Shown one piece after another: positions 37,523-49,367 of a stretch of 64,000 nt of DNA. The position numbers and the translations under genes were made by a program. This stretch comes from Polytrichum commune. Taxonomy: Eukaryota > Streptophyta > Polytrichopsida > Polytrichales > Polytrichaceae. The stretch covers positions 37,827,081-37,891,080 of the forward strand of contig OX485809.1 in the NCBI GenBank assembly GCA_950295325.1, in the 5' to 3' direction. How positions within the stretch are numbered: the first letter of the stretch is position 1; every line of letters starts with the position of its first letter. The notes beneath the pieces are model-generated. The model ran no database searches. It was not told the DNA's origin and worked only from the letters and a program-made list of their open reading frames with translations.

Positions 37523-38195
37523 TTACACCCATGGGTACCTTTTCTTAACATCGTGGTTATTTTATCTACATTCACACTTAGTTGATTGTTACCATACCTC
37601 ATAATTTAAGTTATTATCGCTAGGTTAAGTTACCGCATCCTTATATCTTAACAACACAATTAGCTCCTAACTTCGGTGGTAATTTATCTCATGAGTACTA
37701 GAAAGGTTAGCTACATTGAAAGATCATGATGGTGACTACTAACTTATTGGTTATTGAATGATACATTGACATGATGACACATGATAAGCAAGGTGAATTT
37801 AATGATGGCCATGTGTGGATGGAAGCAATAGCCCATGTTAGATAGGTGATGCCTTGGTAAAGTTGCCTATAGGCATGAATGGAAGGATATTAAGGTTAGT
37901 TTGAAGTTTGATTATTTTATCATTAAGGTTGTTAAATTTAGCAACTAAAAAAAAGGAATTTCCCATAGGTGTGAACCCTCCCTAATGTATGTTGCCATGT
38001 CATAAAGGACTACATCTTGAGGAAATTTGCTATTTATGTACATTGGCATTTGGCATGAATTTTTATCCTATGTAGAGGAAGTGAACAAAAATTTGTCATA
38101 ACTTTTTAAATTTAATTTATCATTCTTGAATTAGTAGTATTATACTTGGGATTTGCTATGATAGATTTCAAAAGGTCACATTTTAGACTTGAACA
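37523..38195 (+). repeat. Segmental duplication of copy 1 flank, second part
   Basis: Matches about 12560-13215. Landmarks are GGTTAGCTACATTGAAAGA, CATGTGTGGATGGAAGCA, GTTGCCTATAGGC and CAAAAGGTC. No gene is seen in it. Confidence 0.75.
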
Positions 38196-38539
38196 ATTCC
38201 TATCATAAGTCACATCATATTTATTTATTACCTCTAAGTTCATGTGACACGCTCATCATGTCTCTTAGTATGGACCCATGCCAAGCTAGTCCTTTGCACC
38301 CATGCATAACAATAACATGGTCCCCTGCCTTTTCATAACAATGGGAAACGGTAGGGCGAAGACCTCACCAACACCACCACATTGTCCATTGTAAATACAT
38401 AGGTTGGTATCATGTATTAGTAATATCTATACCATTGAATACCCCTTTTCCATAGATTCTTAGACTCCCAAGACTCCAACACCAAAAAAATAAAAATGTA
38501 AGTTGTTGTGATGGGTACACCAAGTATTGTTAAGTAACC

Positions 38540-38765
38540 TAATATTGTTAGGTTACCATTTGGAGTAACTTGTCGCTATACTTGTTCATTGATAGTATGA
38601 TTTTTATTTATTTAGATAAGACGAATAAGTAGTATATATATCAAGAAACATGAACTAACTTACTTTGGTAAAAAGCGATAGTCTCAATAGAATGTTATAG
38701 TAGCGTGTAACTCCAAATAGCAAACCATATTAATAAGACTAATATTATTATACCTAGTAGTATTG
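38540..38765. repeat. Foldback repeat
   Basis: The arms are inverted around TTACCATTTGGAGTAAC (left) and GTGTAACTCCAAATAGCAAA (right), with TAATATT at both tips. One arm-like copy (GGTCACCATTTGGAGTTAC) lies near 37170. The stretch 38766-39880 contains two unexplained plus-strand frames with no recognisable domain. Confidence 0.5.
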
Positions 38766-39882
38766 TACTACCCGCAGAGAAGAAAGACAATTTCAGTGTT
38801 AACTTTGACCCTTTGAGGTCACAAGAATGCACGTTTGAGTTCTTTATTGCCATTTTAATGTTGGTAGAACTCCAAACTGGTTTGCAAGTTTTTGTATATT
38901 GAGAATGTTGGATAGTGGAACTTGTATATGGAATAACTCAAAACTAAGAAAATATGGACATGTGTATTACTTGGGGCTTTTTAGAGCATTCTTATGGACG
39001 TATAAAGCCATCATTCAGGTTCAATCCCTTCTCGGTCCATGTTGTATGGTATGGTTGCTTGTAAAGAGCTCATATGCATATTCTCTCAGCAATCAATAGA
39101 TAGATATACTAGTCCCATGATTGATATATATACTAATGCCCAAATTATCTTGCACTTCTCATGGAGGCTTAACGCATGTCACTTTAATTCTAGGTCTCTT
39201 CCCATCACTTTTCATATTTATATGCAAGCAAGGTTTACATTAAATTTCTCATTATTACTAGAGTGGCTGCAAGAGATTGATGGTTTCAAATCTTTTTCTA
39301 CCTTCAATGATAGGGTTGATAAAGCATGTCAACTTTTTCCCTCCAATTTCAACATCTTCTCAGCTCTCTTTGAACTTGCTTCCACATTATTTGCTTCTCC
39401 AATAGATTTGTATAAGTCTCATAAGCAATAGAACTTGCTTATGCTATGTCAATTTTGAGTGTAATTTTGGAGATCCTTTTGAAGGTACTAATTAAATGAA
39501 GAATGTTGACCTGCAAGTTTGATAATTCCTAGCAGCTTTCATAGTTCCTGAACTGAATTTATTTATGAGGACTTACCACAACCATGACAGCCATGCAAGG
39601 AATATCATAGCACTAAGTGTAGAGGTCCACATCATTTGAGACTTCAAGTCAATATAGATCTACTTTGGACTGACTTTGGAAATATTAGATGAATTTCTTG
39701 GGGAAATGACATTTCTTATTGTAGGAAAATAAGCACAATAACGATAGGTACCATCTTCAAACAACCCGTTCAGAGTAGGAGGGGAGGGAATTGCTGCAAG
39801 AGAAGAATATTCAATCCAAGGCTTGGAACCCCAACAACCAAGGTAATTAACTGGAGATATCCTAGCCAAGAATAATCAACTT

Positions 39883-41425
39883 CTAGACTTGGTTGTCAAG
39901 CTCAACCCAATCCGAGATTTTGATATGCACAAGTCCCAGCCGATAGGCCACACCATTCTCCCATTCAACATGTAATAAAGCTAATTTATTCTTGTTAACG
40001 GTATCTTTCCCAATGACAATGAACTCGGTTAGTTTTTCTAGCTCATCCGGACCTGGAATTGACGAGGCATGGAAAAATACGTCCTTGCCATTGCATCTAA
40101 AGTATGCCAAGTCTATGTCGTCAAAGTTTTTCCCACGTCGGATGTGCAAGATTGCAGCACTACTCCATAAGCATAAAACCTCGTGTCGGAAGCTGTAATT
40201 GCAACATTACTTGTAAACCATATTGTGTTTGAAGAGATAGAACGTGCAAGAACACAATCTGGTATGTCCTCCTGACTGACAATGGTCTTGTCTTCATCCG
40301 TCCTGAGGTTAATCTCGGGAAGACTTTGGGTGGCAAAAGCTAAATGAACTCTTTCAACCAACCCATTTTTATCAAGAAAATAGAAGATCAAATCGACCAT
40401 TTCAGAAGTCATATTGCCAAAGGTTTGGGCATAATACACCTGCCCCACCCATCCAACCCAAGACCATCTTGGAAAGGAGTGCAGAGTGATAATCCCAATA
40501 GAAGAATTACTAGAACAATCCAATCTTCTTGTAGTCGATGGATCACAAGGCCATGCAAGAACAATGCTCAGGAAAAAAACCTGGAAGATCCTATAGAACC
40601 ATTGCTCAGGTTGTAAGTTAATAAAATGGTTAAGAACTCCTGCAAAAACACACAGATAATCGCTTCCAAATGACAACATTGGTGCAGAGTGCTCCTCCAC
40701 CAGCTTTCGATAAATCATATCAAAGCTGTCATCATATGTTTTCCAAGGTTGATGAAAATCCGCATCCGCCAAGCTGTGTCGATAAATAGTTGGAGATTTT
40801 GTGGTTTCCCCAAAACCGTCTTCACACCATGAGGCTTTCTGGCACTCCCAATACACTTGCTCCAAGGTGAATATCAACGCTCTCCCAGAGAATAGCTTAT
40901 CTTGGAAAGTCCAAGCTTGCTCCTGCCACAGTCTTGCCTAGAAAAGAATCGTTGTCTCCTAAACCCTCCGGATCAAGCGTTTCTAATAATGACACGCCCT
41001 TGATAGTGAAAGGTATTTGTTCACGATTTCGAGAATTTGGTTTGATCCCTAGAAGCCTTGCCTCCGCATTGCCTCCTGAAGCTGCAACATTTGTGATGAT
41101 AGTAGAACCAATGATCCAGAGATCTAGATATAAGCTTTCCTTTATTCGCTTCATCGTCTTGCATGATATAGAGACAATCAATCCAAATATACTTCTCTCC
41201 GAGGCCTTTAGGTACTTCTATAGCATTGTCAATGCTTGAGGGTAGCATCTTGGTGTTCAGTGATTGTGGTTCTCGAAATAGCTTATCAGTAGATTTCGTA
41301 AGCTGAGGCAATGTAACCTTACCCCAAACATAACTCAGGGCCGTAAACCTAACATTGCTATCCTCATCGTTGTCTATAACACACCTCTTCTCCACGTCAA
41401 TGAGTTGAAGTCACTGGAGTCCATT
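39883..41425 (-). pseudogene. HET (heterokaryon incompatibility) domain gene, fungal type, frameshifted
   Basis: Minus-strand frames line up in order as one HET protein. First comes LQLIDVEKRCVID with ALSYVWG, then LPSSIDNAIEVPKGLGEKY and IWIDCLYIMQDD (41425 to about 41150). Next is the segment with NVAASGGNAEARLLGI (to about 40930), then QAWTFQDKLFSGRALIFT with EQVYWECQ and PRWSWVGWVG (about 40925-40150). Last is a tail with LLHVEWENGVAYRLGLVHI (40149-39883). ALSYVWG, WIDCLCI-like and WTFQE-like motifs define the HET family, which is overwhelmingly fungal and triggers incompatibility cell death. At least three frame changes (near 41140, 40930 and 40150) break it, and no intron borders explain them all. 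I infer an old transfer from a fungus followed by decay. Fungal contamination in the assembly is the main alternative. Confidence 0.8.
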
Positions 41426-41887
41426 AAGACCAAATTCGACTTGGTTCCTCCTACCATAGGAATCCTTGTCAATTTGAAGTTCAATTCTTTGCCATCATGG
41501 CACATCACAAACGCACCACAAGTGCACCGGCTTACGCCTCACATCTACCATGTGAGTTTCAAAAAATATGACATTTACAATGACATGCACCTCATTTATT
41601 TCACATAGTGTGAAATCTTGACAAAAATCCAATGTCCCACATTAAAAGGTTACATGCATCGCCGCCTCCTTTGCATCATGCGGTTCGCCCTTTGCAAACC
41701 ACACCTTTGTGGGTTTGCGCGCTCCACCGGTCGGTAAGCTCCAAACCCATTGTAAGCTTTGGGTTCATGAAGGAGTCCGTTGCCTCTTTATCAACCCATG
41801 AGACATTTCTCCCATTGATTCAGACCATGATATATAAAAGACTTGGCCTTGGCTTAAGGCTACTAGCGTTGGCCACAAATCCATCGT

Positions 41888-42275
41888 CTAACATTCGATT
41901 CACGGCAACAATATGATTTGGCTTGGTCTGCAAAGCCAACTTTTAACATTCCGTCCGCGGCATAAATATAATTTGGCTTGGTACCATCAAACCAACTTCT
42001 AACATTCCGTCAGCGGCATAAACATGGTATGACTTAGTGCCATAAAATCAACTTCTAACATTCCGCCCACGGCACAAACATGATCTGGCTTGGTCCGCAA
42101 AACCAACTTTTCACATTCCTTCCGCAGTACCAATATGATTTGGTTTGGTACCACAAACCTAATTTCTAATAGTCGGTCCGCAAACAAACATGTATTGCCT
42201 TGGCAGTAGAAAACCACCTTTCAACAGTCCGTCCGCGGCACGAGCATAATTTGCCTTGGGACCTATTTTGGCTAA
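41888..42275. repeat. Minisatellite, seven units of 55-56 bp
   Basis: Units begin CTAACATTCCGTCCGCGGCA or a variant at 41888, 41943, 41999, 42055, 42110, 42166 and 42221. Each continues with an AAACATGAT-like and TTGGCTTGGTACCA-like text and an AAACCAACTT-like end. The period is not a multiple of three, so it is not a protein repeat. It lies on the internal side of the LTR and primer-binding site described next. Confidence 0.85.
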
Positions 42276-42869
42276 AGCCACTTTGTGGTGAGGCGCCGCC
42301 CATCTTTTTGGGACCATCGGCTTCAATGCTCTCGCAATCTTGATGATCCCCGCCATATTCACAAATTTTTGTTTAAGAAACTCAAACAAGGCATCCACCA
42401 CCCGCTTTTGAAACCCCACCTAAAATGATGTATTTCTTAGAAAACTCATCCATTTTAGGTGTATGTTTCATTTGTGCGTTTGAATAGCGCACATAGGCCT
42501 TAAGAGGCCCCGGATGCCTTATTTCCACCAAGTTCATTCCAACATCACCATCTTCCAAGCATTTTGAATTGGAATTTCAATCCAACATTACCACATTCCA
42601 AGCTTTCATGTGCGTTCGATATTTTAGCCCCGAATACTTTTCGAGGTTGGTAGGAGCCCTTTCAAAGGACTCCCCTCATTTCCTTACCGAATCCACCATT
42701 ATCCCCACCAATGTCATTAGAATTAATGGTGTGGTCAAAATCCACTTGCACATGATTCTTTTTCCAATTTGAGCCTCACAACCTTTTGAAAACTCTGAGC
42801 TCACCATCATAACTTGCATTTTTCATAGCCATGTCTCCCTCAAAGTGCTAGCTTAAATATTGGAACCAT

Positions 42870-42881
42870 GCTCTGATACCA
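42870..42881 (-). other. Primer-binding site for initiator tRNA-Met
   Basis: The minus strand reads TGGTATCAGAGC, the classic plant retrotransposon primer-binding site complementary to the 3' end of initiator tRNA-Met. It sits two bases downstream (on the minus strand) of an LTR ending GCGACA, the standard spacing. Confidence 0.85.
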
Positions 42882-42883
42882 CG

Positions 42884-43510
42884 TGTCGCAACCCTTACTA
42901 GCCCCCTTGACAATCTTACCAATTTTATATTTCTAGCAAAGGTTACGAGCGCTAACCCTTCGCATTCCACCATGTTAATGGTTAGCTCCTCCTACACCGG
43001 ACCTTATAATTCATAGGAGGGGAACTAACCCTCCTACTTTGTTTTCGGGACTCACCCCTTAATTGGTAACCCATTGTTAGATGTGGACTTCCATCCATGG
43101 GCACCCCAAATGGGGCAAGTATTGAGGAAGTTATGCCTGTTCAAACCTTGGCAAACCCGGGAGTTGCTCCCATGCCACTGCTGTATCAGGGCCCTATTCT
43201 GGGACAACGCCCCACTTAAATTTCCATAACTCCTAGATCACAGCTTTGATTGAGGTGTTCTTGAGCATTATGGAATCTACACGTCATAAGCTACGCATAG
43301 CGCATGGTCTTATCCTCGTGCCTTCTAGTCTCCCTGGGTGGGAGGCGTTCCCAACACCCGGGGCCCTCACCCACACTAGGATCACTTGGGCCCTCTTACC
43401 AATGGTGCCACAAGTCTTGGGTGTCACTCTGGGGACCCCCTTGTGCCCATGGTATTTTGGGCACTCCTCATGGAGAGGTGCGCGACACACGATCCCACTG
43501 CTCTACAACA
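42884..43510 (-). mobile_element. 5' LTR of an LTR retrotransposon
   Basis: On the minus strand the LTR starts TGTTGTAGAG (43510) and ends GGGTTGCGACA (42884), i.e. TG...CA ends, directly before the primer-binding site. The outer boundary at 43510 is inferred from the TG and from length and is less certain than the inner one. The internal region would run toward lower coordinates, starting near 42850 (ATGGCTATGAAAAATGC at about 42836), through the minisatellite. No gag-pol domain is recognisable, and no second LTR was found before the HET relic, so the element is truncated or non-autonomous. Confidence 0.65.
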
Positions 43511-45032
43511 GTGAATGCCTCTATAAGTCTCGCCCGCCCATCATAATACATGATGATCATGGGCAATGTTAAGTCAATGAGGTGTTTGTCAATCTTTGAC
43601 AAAAAGACCTTCACCAACTAACTCTCTGCGAAATTTTTTTTAGGTTCACTAGAAAATCTCACCAACGTTGTGTACATAATACGAGATATGTCGTTATTCT
43701 CCCGCATTAAGTTTTGGATCTATCGCATTTGATCCCGACGGAAATCTCTATATTCATCATCCAAATGGAATTAGAATTCCTATAGAGGATCAAAATCTAG
43801 CAGAGCCCCTAAAGAAGCTAATGCCACCTGGATAGCTTAGGCGTAACGAGAGAGTGGAAAGATCGGGCTTCACATACTCGCGGATGTGGAAGCATGCATT
43901 TTCTCCTTAGGTTCACCAGAAAATATCCCTTCATATCTATTACAAAGATGCCCTCCGTTTGCTCCGGCTTGAGCACAGAAGCGGCCAATGAATTGAAAGT
44001 TGCGTCTTTTTTCAATGCGGAAACCTATTCCACCTGCGTCTCCCAATACCGCTCTACATAATGAAGGTCCATCCAATGAGCATCCCTTTATTGCTCGTAA
44101 GTTTGGAGTGCCTCATGCTCCAAATATTAGGGCAGATCTCGAACGTATACCAGTCATTAAAACTGGTATTACGTTGACGTTTCTCCCGCATTTACGTCCT
44201 AAACCGAATTTTCCAATCTTGCAGGAGAATGGTCCCTATTCGACTGGAAAATTGGTCCCAGATTCCTTCTCGCGTTTCGTCCTCTATATTGTCAAAGGTC
44301 CCTACCCAAAGAACGTGCGGCTGAATGACAATCCCCCACACCGAAGTAGGCTGAAAAACCTCGTCAGATGCTACCAGTGGTTCCACGTCCGAGAGGAAGA
44401 AGGATCGTCCTTCCGATTTTATAAATAATCTAGGCTTACGATTTGATAGTAAGTGCAAAACAATTGTAAAAGAAAGAAATATTCAACATCCCCAAATCGA
44501 TTATTTCATTACTTACACGTATTATGAGTGTACATATATAGATCAGATTATTATAAAATGAATCATTTGCATAAATGTTCTATCCAAAAAAATTGTCTTG
44601 CTCGATTATCAATAAAAAAATTGTAAAAATATTCACATGTAGCGGGTATTGCCTATTATATTGTAGAACATAACAAATAAGATAGATCAATAGATTACAA
44701 CCTTAAAGATCTAGAGTTTATCTCTGAAAATATTCAATTTAAACCTCCTATTAGTAAACAACTAATTGTTTGGCGTAAAGATCAATAAGATAAATGATAT
44801 ATTTTAAAACATATTTATGAAATCTATAGAATGATTTGAATGAAAAGAATGAAACATGGACAACAAATGACAAATAATGATTTTTATTGATGTACAAAAT
44901 ATTACATATTATGAATAAAGACAACGAATAGATGTTTGGTACCGAAACAAGAATAATACATCGAATGTTCAAATGTAGATATTGAAAAAAAAAATCATTA
45001 AAAATCATATAATTGGACTTTTATTTACTTTT
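43511..45032. other. Unassigned sequence with unrecognised frames
   Basis: A plus frame at 44000-44428 and a minus frame at 44192-44458 overlap, and neither matches a family I know. The minus frame (with FFLSDVEPLVASDEVFQP and VLWVGTFDNIEDETREG) looks the more protein-like. From about 44430 the sequence becomes strongly AT-rich. The last 350 bases may contain earlier parts of the MULE relic (a frame with ISKQLIVWRKDQ followed by TAA/TGA codons). Confidence 0.35.
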
Positions 45033-45300
45033 GATATTCAAATGCAATTACAATTTGTTGTTATGTTGAGATCAGATAATAATGGAACTATATGAATGAA
45101 CGTTGTATTTGATACCAACCATATAAACTATCATTTATTTACATGAATTGAATTTGATGATTTTCGCCATGGAGTGCCCATAGCTTATATCATAATATTA
45201 ACGCAAAACAAAGATGATTTGATATAATGGTTAACAACTTTACAATTGAAAGCAATCAACATTGCATGCAAATGACGTTGTAATTTATGAATAAAATGCT
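45033..45300 (+). pseudogene. MULE transposase core, decayed
   Basis: Reading one plus frame through stops gives DIQMQLQFVVMLRSDNNGTI, then MNVVFDTNHINYHLFT, then IEFDDFRHGVPIAYIIILTQ and a WLTTLQLKA-like end. The pattern matches the MULE domain, in which MDATFGTN..NY.LFTL and FDDFR.GVPVA..I contain the first catalytic Asp. Here the expected MDATFGTN reads MNVVFDTN. In-frame TGA and TAA codons, several explainable as C-to-T changes of CGA or CAA, interrupt it. It is not functional. Confidence 0.65.
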
Positions 45301-47304
45301 ATCAAGTAAAAAATAATAATATATTTTAATGATTTACATATTATACCTATAATGTTCTAATTAATTTTTATTAATATTTAATATGATTCATATAGATTTG
45401 TTTGGTGAGATAACAAATTTCTTATTTTATTTTGTGCAAAATATATTTTAAGAAATTAGATAACAACTACAATATAAAAAATCAAAGTCATTTATATTTG
45501 AAATGAAATTTTTATTTTTTGCTGAATATTTATGTTTCATCAATTACAACATAGAATTGAAGTATAAACGTTGCACAATCAAATTATCATTTGTGTTACC
45601 TAAGTTTGACAATGCGAAGATGTTATGCTCTTAATATTGCCGAATATTTCTATATGCATTATTTTTTCTATCATAGGTAAATTTTATATTGATGGTTGAA
45701 ATATAATTTTGATTTTTTGTAAAATTATAACATATATGTTAATGGCTGTTCAAATACATACGTTCATTATCAAACATTCTTTTTGTAGATTTTTAGACAA
45801 AATGTTTACGAAAAGTACCACATTCAAATATGAACACTCAATTTAGTTTTATTATAGAGTTTCAAGCGTTGATAGACTGCAGATGTGCAAAGACTACAAG
45901 GTCGAAGGGCAAATTGGTTGGTGTGGTTGTTATCGAATACGATTGCGAATTATTACATGAATTTGAGATGGAAATAATTTAATGACTTTGTTAAAAATAA
46001 GGCGTTGAAAATATACATAAAAATAATATTACTAAAGATAGAAATATTATGTCAACTCATACTATACCACCAACAAATCAGACAAAAATCGGAAGAATTA
46101 ATATCTTAATTCCGACTACAGGTATCAGCTTGATTAATTATATTCTAAATTTTTATATTATTTATAACTATGGGTATTACAAGATATCTTTTGAATGCAT
46201 CAATGTACCCTTATATTGCAAAATACTGATGTAATCGAAATTTGTTTTTGAGATTTTGTGAAATATATATTATGAAACAAAAATAAGAGGATATATGATT
46301 ATTTCATATGCATCTATTTCTTAAGAAGTTTTTTGTGGACGACAGTGAGGAAATTGATGTCGGTGTTGATTTTTTGAATAGTTAAAATATTGTTGAAGAT
46401 GAAATTACAGATGTCAAAAATTTCCAACCACTCATGCGAAAAAATATATTATTTCAAGTAGATGATGTAGTTGTCATAATTAAATCCTAATGTAAAAAAA
46501 ATCTATAATTTTCTCTACATGCTCATATGATACTTACTCGAATTTTAGCAAAAATTTATATAATAAAAATTCAAGGAGAATCGCGTAATCTACAACCGAA
46601 TATAGTATGACAATGAACAAATGAAATGATAAAAAATTTGATAAAATTAATGAAATTTTTTTACGAACATTATTGTTGAATCTTGTTTAGATATATACTT
46701 TAGATATATATATATATATATATATCAAAATTTTATGACACACCTATGTAAATACCACCGAAATATATTTATATTATTTATATAATTAACCGAATTGCAC
46801 ATAAAATTCAAATCAAAGTAAAGAATGATTTTTCTATTACTTCATACCAATCAAATTATTGTTTAGACTACCTTGATATCCAAGAAATTTTAGTTTTTTT
46901 ATTACAAATCGTTTAGACATTACAAATTGCTAAATCATTTTTATTAAAATAAAATAAATACATATAAATAAATTAAAAATATTATTTTGTAGACGTCATA
47001 ATTACATGAATCTTCATTTGCTTCAAGATCATTCTAGTCATTTTTTTATCCATTTGGTATCACGTATCATATAGTTGATACATGCTTGTGTTATACGTTG
47101 GGATTGCGCCGGAGCTTTAACTTCATAGCGAATGAGGTGTGCATTTACTATAAATTATAAATATTTATTGCGGTCTATTTCTAATATAAACAAAATTAAC
47201 ACATATTGGATGTAAAAGATATTTTAAACATATTTATTAATAAATTAATAAATTAAAATTTCTTAATGAAGTTTTTAACGAGGTCATCTCAGGTTCAGGA
47301 GGAA
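45301..47304. other. Strongly AT-rich tract, no intact gene
   Basis: Visibly richer in A and T than its surroundings, with a (TA)n run at about 46708-46735. It probably continues the decayed MULE/retroelement sequence. Its right edge is a purine tract (GGAGGAA) just before the LTR-like block at 47305. Confidence 0.5.
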
Positions 47305-47640
47305 TGTTATAACTATAGAATATAGCTAGGCAACCTCGAGATAGATTTGGCTTTAATTAGAAGCCGTCAGTCTTAAGTACCGAGATCTAGGGTCCGAGGA
47401 TATAGCTAGCAAGCCTAATTAGCCCATTAGCCGAGGATTAAGGAAGGAAGCTGCCACGTAGCTAAGGTAGGAAAAGAGTATCTGTCAGTGCAGTTAATAC
47501 ACCGAGATTATAATCGAGTATATAGACTTTGCCTCACCTTGAGGCTTTCAAGTTATTTTGATACACTGTTATGCTGTCTCTCTATCTACTCTGCTTGTTA
47601 CTTAATAAATTAAGAATTCAAAAAAATTAAAGTTTCAATC
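47305..47640 (+). mobile_element. LTR-like block
   Basis: It begins TGTTATAACTATAG directly after a GGAGGAA purine tract, contains a TATATAGACTTTGCC region that could be promoter-like and an AATAAA-like TTAATAAATTAAG, and can end in CAATCTCA. This order fits a 3' LTR on the plus strand. Its sharp base-composition change from the AT-rich tract and its style recall fungal Copia LTRs, but no matching 5' LTR was found. The stretch 47641-48164 shows no gene. Confidence 0.35.
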
Positions 47641-48164
47641 TCATACGTTCTATTTTTTTGTTCTATCGAAAAAAATCAACTCTATATTTCTCGCGAGATG
47701 TTTCGCGTTCCTCCTACGTTAATTTTTTCTTTGCTTGCTTCGAAACTTTGAGACCGGAACTAAGTTTGGTAAATTTTAAGTATTCCGCAAATTTTTTCCA
47801 GTGATAAGCTTAATGAAGCGAGCCGGAAAAACGTGGTATCCTTATTCTTGAATTTCTAAAATCATTTCAAGACCGGGTCTAATGTTAAACTAAGTTTTTT
47901 TTAAATTCTTATGAACAACATCTAAATAATATAAAATCTTCCAAATTTTAGGTGTTTTTTTCAACCATTTTGTTTTTTATTAGTTAAGTCAGTTTTTATA
48001 TATAAATTAATAAATAAATAAATTTTTATCGGTTAGTACAAGAACGTTGTACTTATGATAATTTTGAATGCATGATTTGTCAATGACCTTTTTAGGACAT
48101 CGAGATGTATGCCAAAGCATATACGAATTGTACAAAAGGGTTTAGGGTTGAGGGACTTGCAAAC

Positions 48165-49075
48165 CTTCGAAAGTATGTGCATAAGTGTCACACACAACAC
48201 ACCAAAGCCTAGTATTCTTGGAACACTGTGGCAAATCTGTTGTGCAAAACAATACAAAGAAAAAATTATTTCAAATGAATAAATGTCGAACTAACTATAA
48301 GAGGCTCAGTATAAATTTCATGAATAAAAAACAAAAATTATGAAGTTCAAATATATATATATATATATATATATTTATAATAACAAATAATTTTCAAACA
48401 TTTACCTTCTTTGGAGATTTCTTGGGATGGTCGTGAAAGCTGCAGTAAGGTAAACTTATAGGGTTCTAATGGAGGAAACATATTTAGTTTTTTTAGCCTT
48501 GCAATATGTTTAATACAACCATTGTGTCTTTCTAACAAATTCACACTTTGACAAGATACATCACATACACCACAGCGGAATTCCCACATATTGGGGATGC
48601 TGCATATAATTACAACGGTTAAATCAAACATACAACGAAAAGTATTTCATGAAGGTAGTAAACAGTTTCATAGAGGGGCTGAGTCAAAACCTCCACTTGA
48701 TTTTTGAAAAGATACAAGTTCATTTATTTTTATATATAATCCAAAGAAATCATTTTTTTAAAGTACCTAATAACTCATGTTCTTGCAAGAGCGGCCGTGA
48801 CCACTTCGATAATATTAGTCATGTCCATAGTTTCGAAGACACGACACTGCCAAATAAACACCAAATCATGAATATAACATACATACAAACTTCTCCAAAC
48901 AAAGGATTCAAAAGAAGGCTTCCCTAAAAACAAATACAAAGTGTACAAACATTCCATCAAATCTCACTTGTGTGTTGAGTTCACTTTTGTTCTTTAAAAT
49001 ATGATAAACTAGGTTTACCCAAGTCATCATGGGCCTTGATATGTCGCAAACGCAACCACAAAAAATGTGGACGTG
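48165..49075 (-). pseudogene. Exons of a U1/C2H2-type zinc-finger gene, probably degenerate
   Basis: Three minus-strand segments each encode a Cys-x2-Cys finger start. The best exon, 48406-48599, has clean borders (tgcag| and |gtaaat) and encodes FRCGVCDVSCQSVNLLERH followed by NGCIKH, a complete C2H2/U1-like finger that may bind RNA or DNA. The next exon, 48165-48236 (acag| and |gtttgc), joins in phase 1 and encodes LWCVVCDTYAHTFEG. An upstream segment, 49019-49075, reads FCGCVCDIS. A segment at about 48788-48869 between them reads CRVFETMDMTN but hits TGA. The series looks like a multi-finger gene with one finger per exon, now partly broken. No start or stop could be assigned. Confidence 0.45.
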
Positions 49076-49367
49076 CTGTGCAATATATGAAAGAACCCCT
49101 CAGAAATAACAAGTATATAAATATACACGGTATTCCAAAGAGGTCCATAGATACTGTGAGATTCACTGTGTCAACACATAAATTTTCATAAACAAAAAAA
49201 TTCAAACACATAAACAACATACAAGAAAATGACTCAAATATTGTATAAATCTAACAACACACTTCATAAATATACAAATTAGGTCTTAATATAGGGTCTC
49301 CGTACTGTGCACACCTTCTGTACTCCCACATGAAGACAAGTTCATGAAAAGAGGCTGACAAATTGCA

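Noticed and set aside
41405-41608. A plus-strand frame of 67 residues opposite the HET 5' end
   Set aside because: It shows no recognisable domain, and it lies at the junction between the HET relic and retrotransposon sequence.
44700-45300. Reading TGA as Trp, suggesting an organellar genetic code
   Set aside because: TAA stops also interrupt the frame, and the encoded family is a nuclear MULE transposase, so decay explains the stops better.
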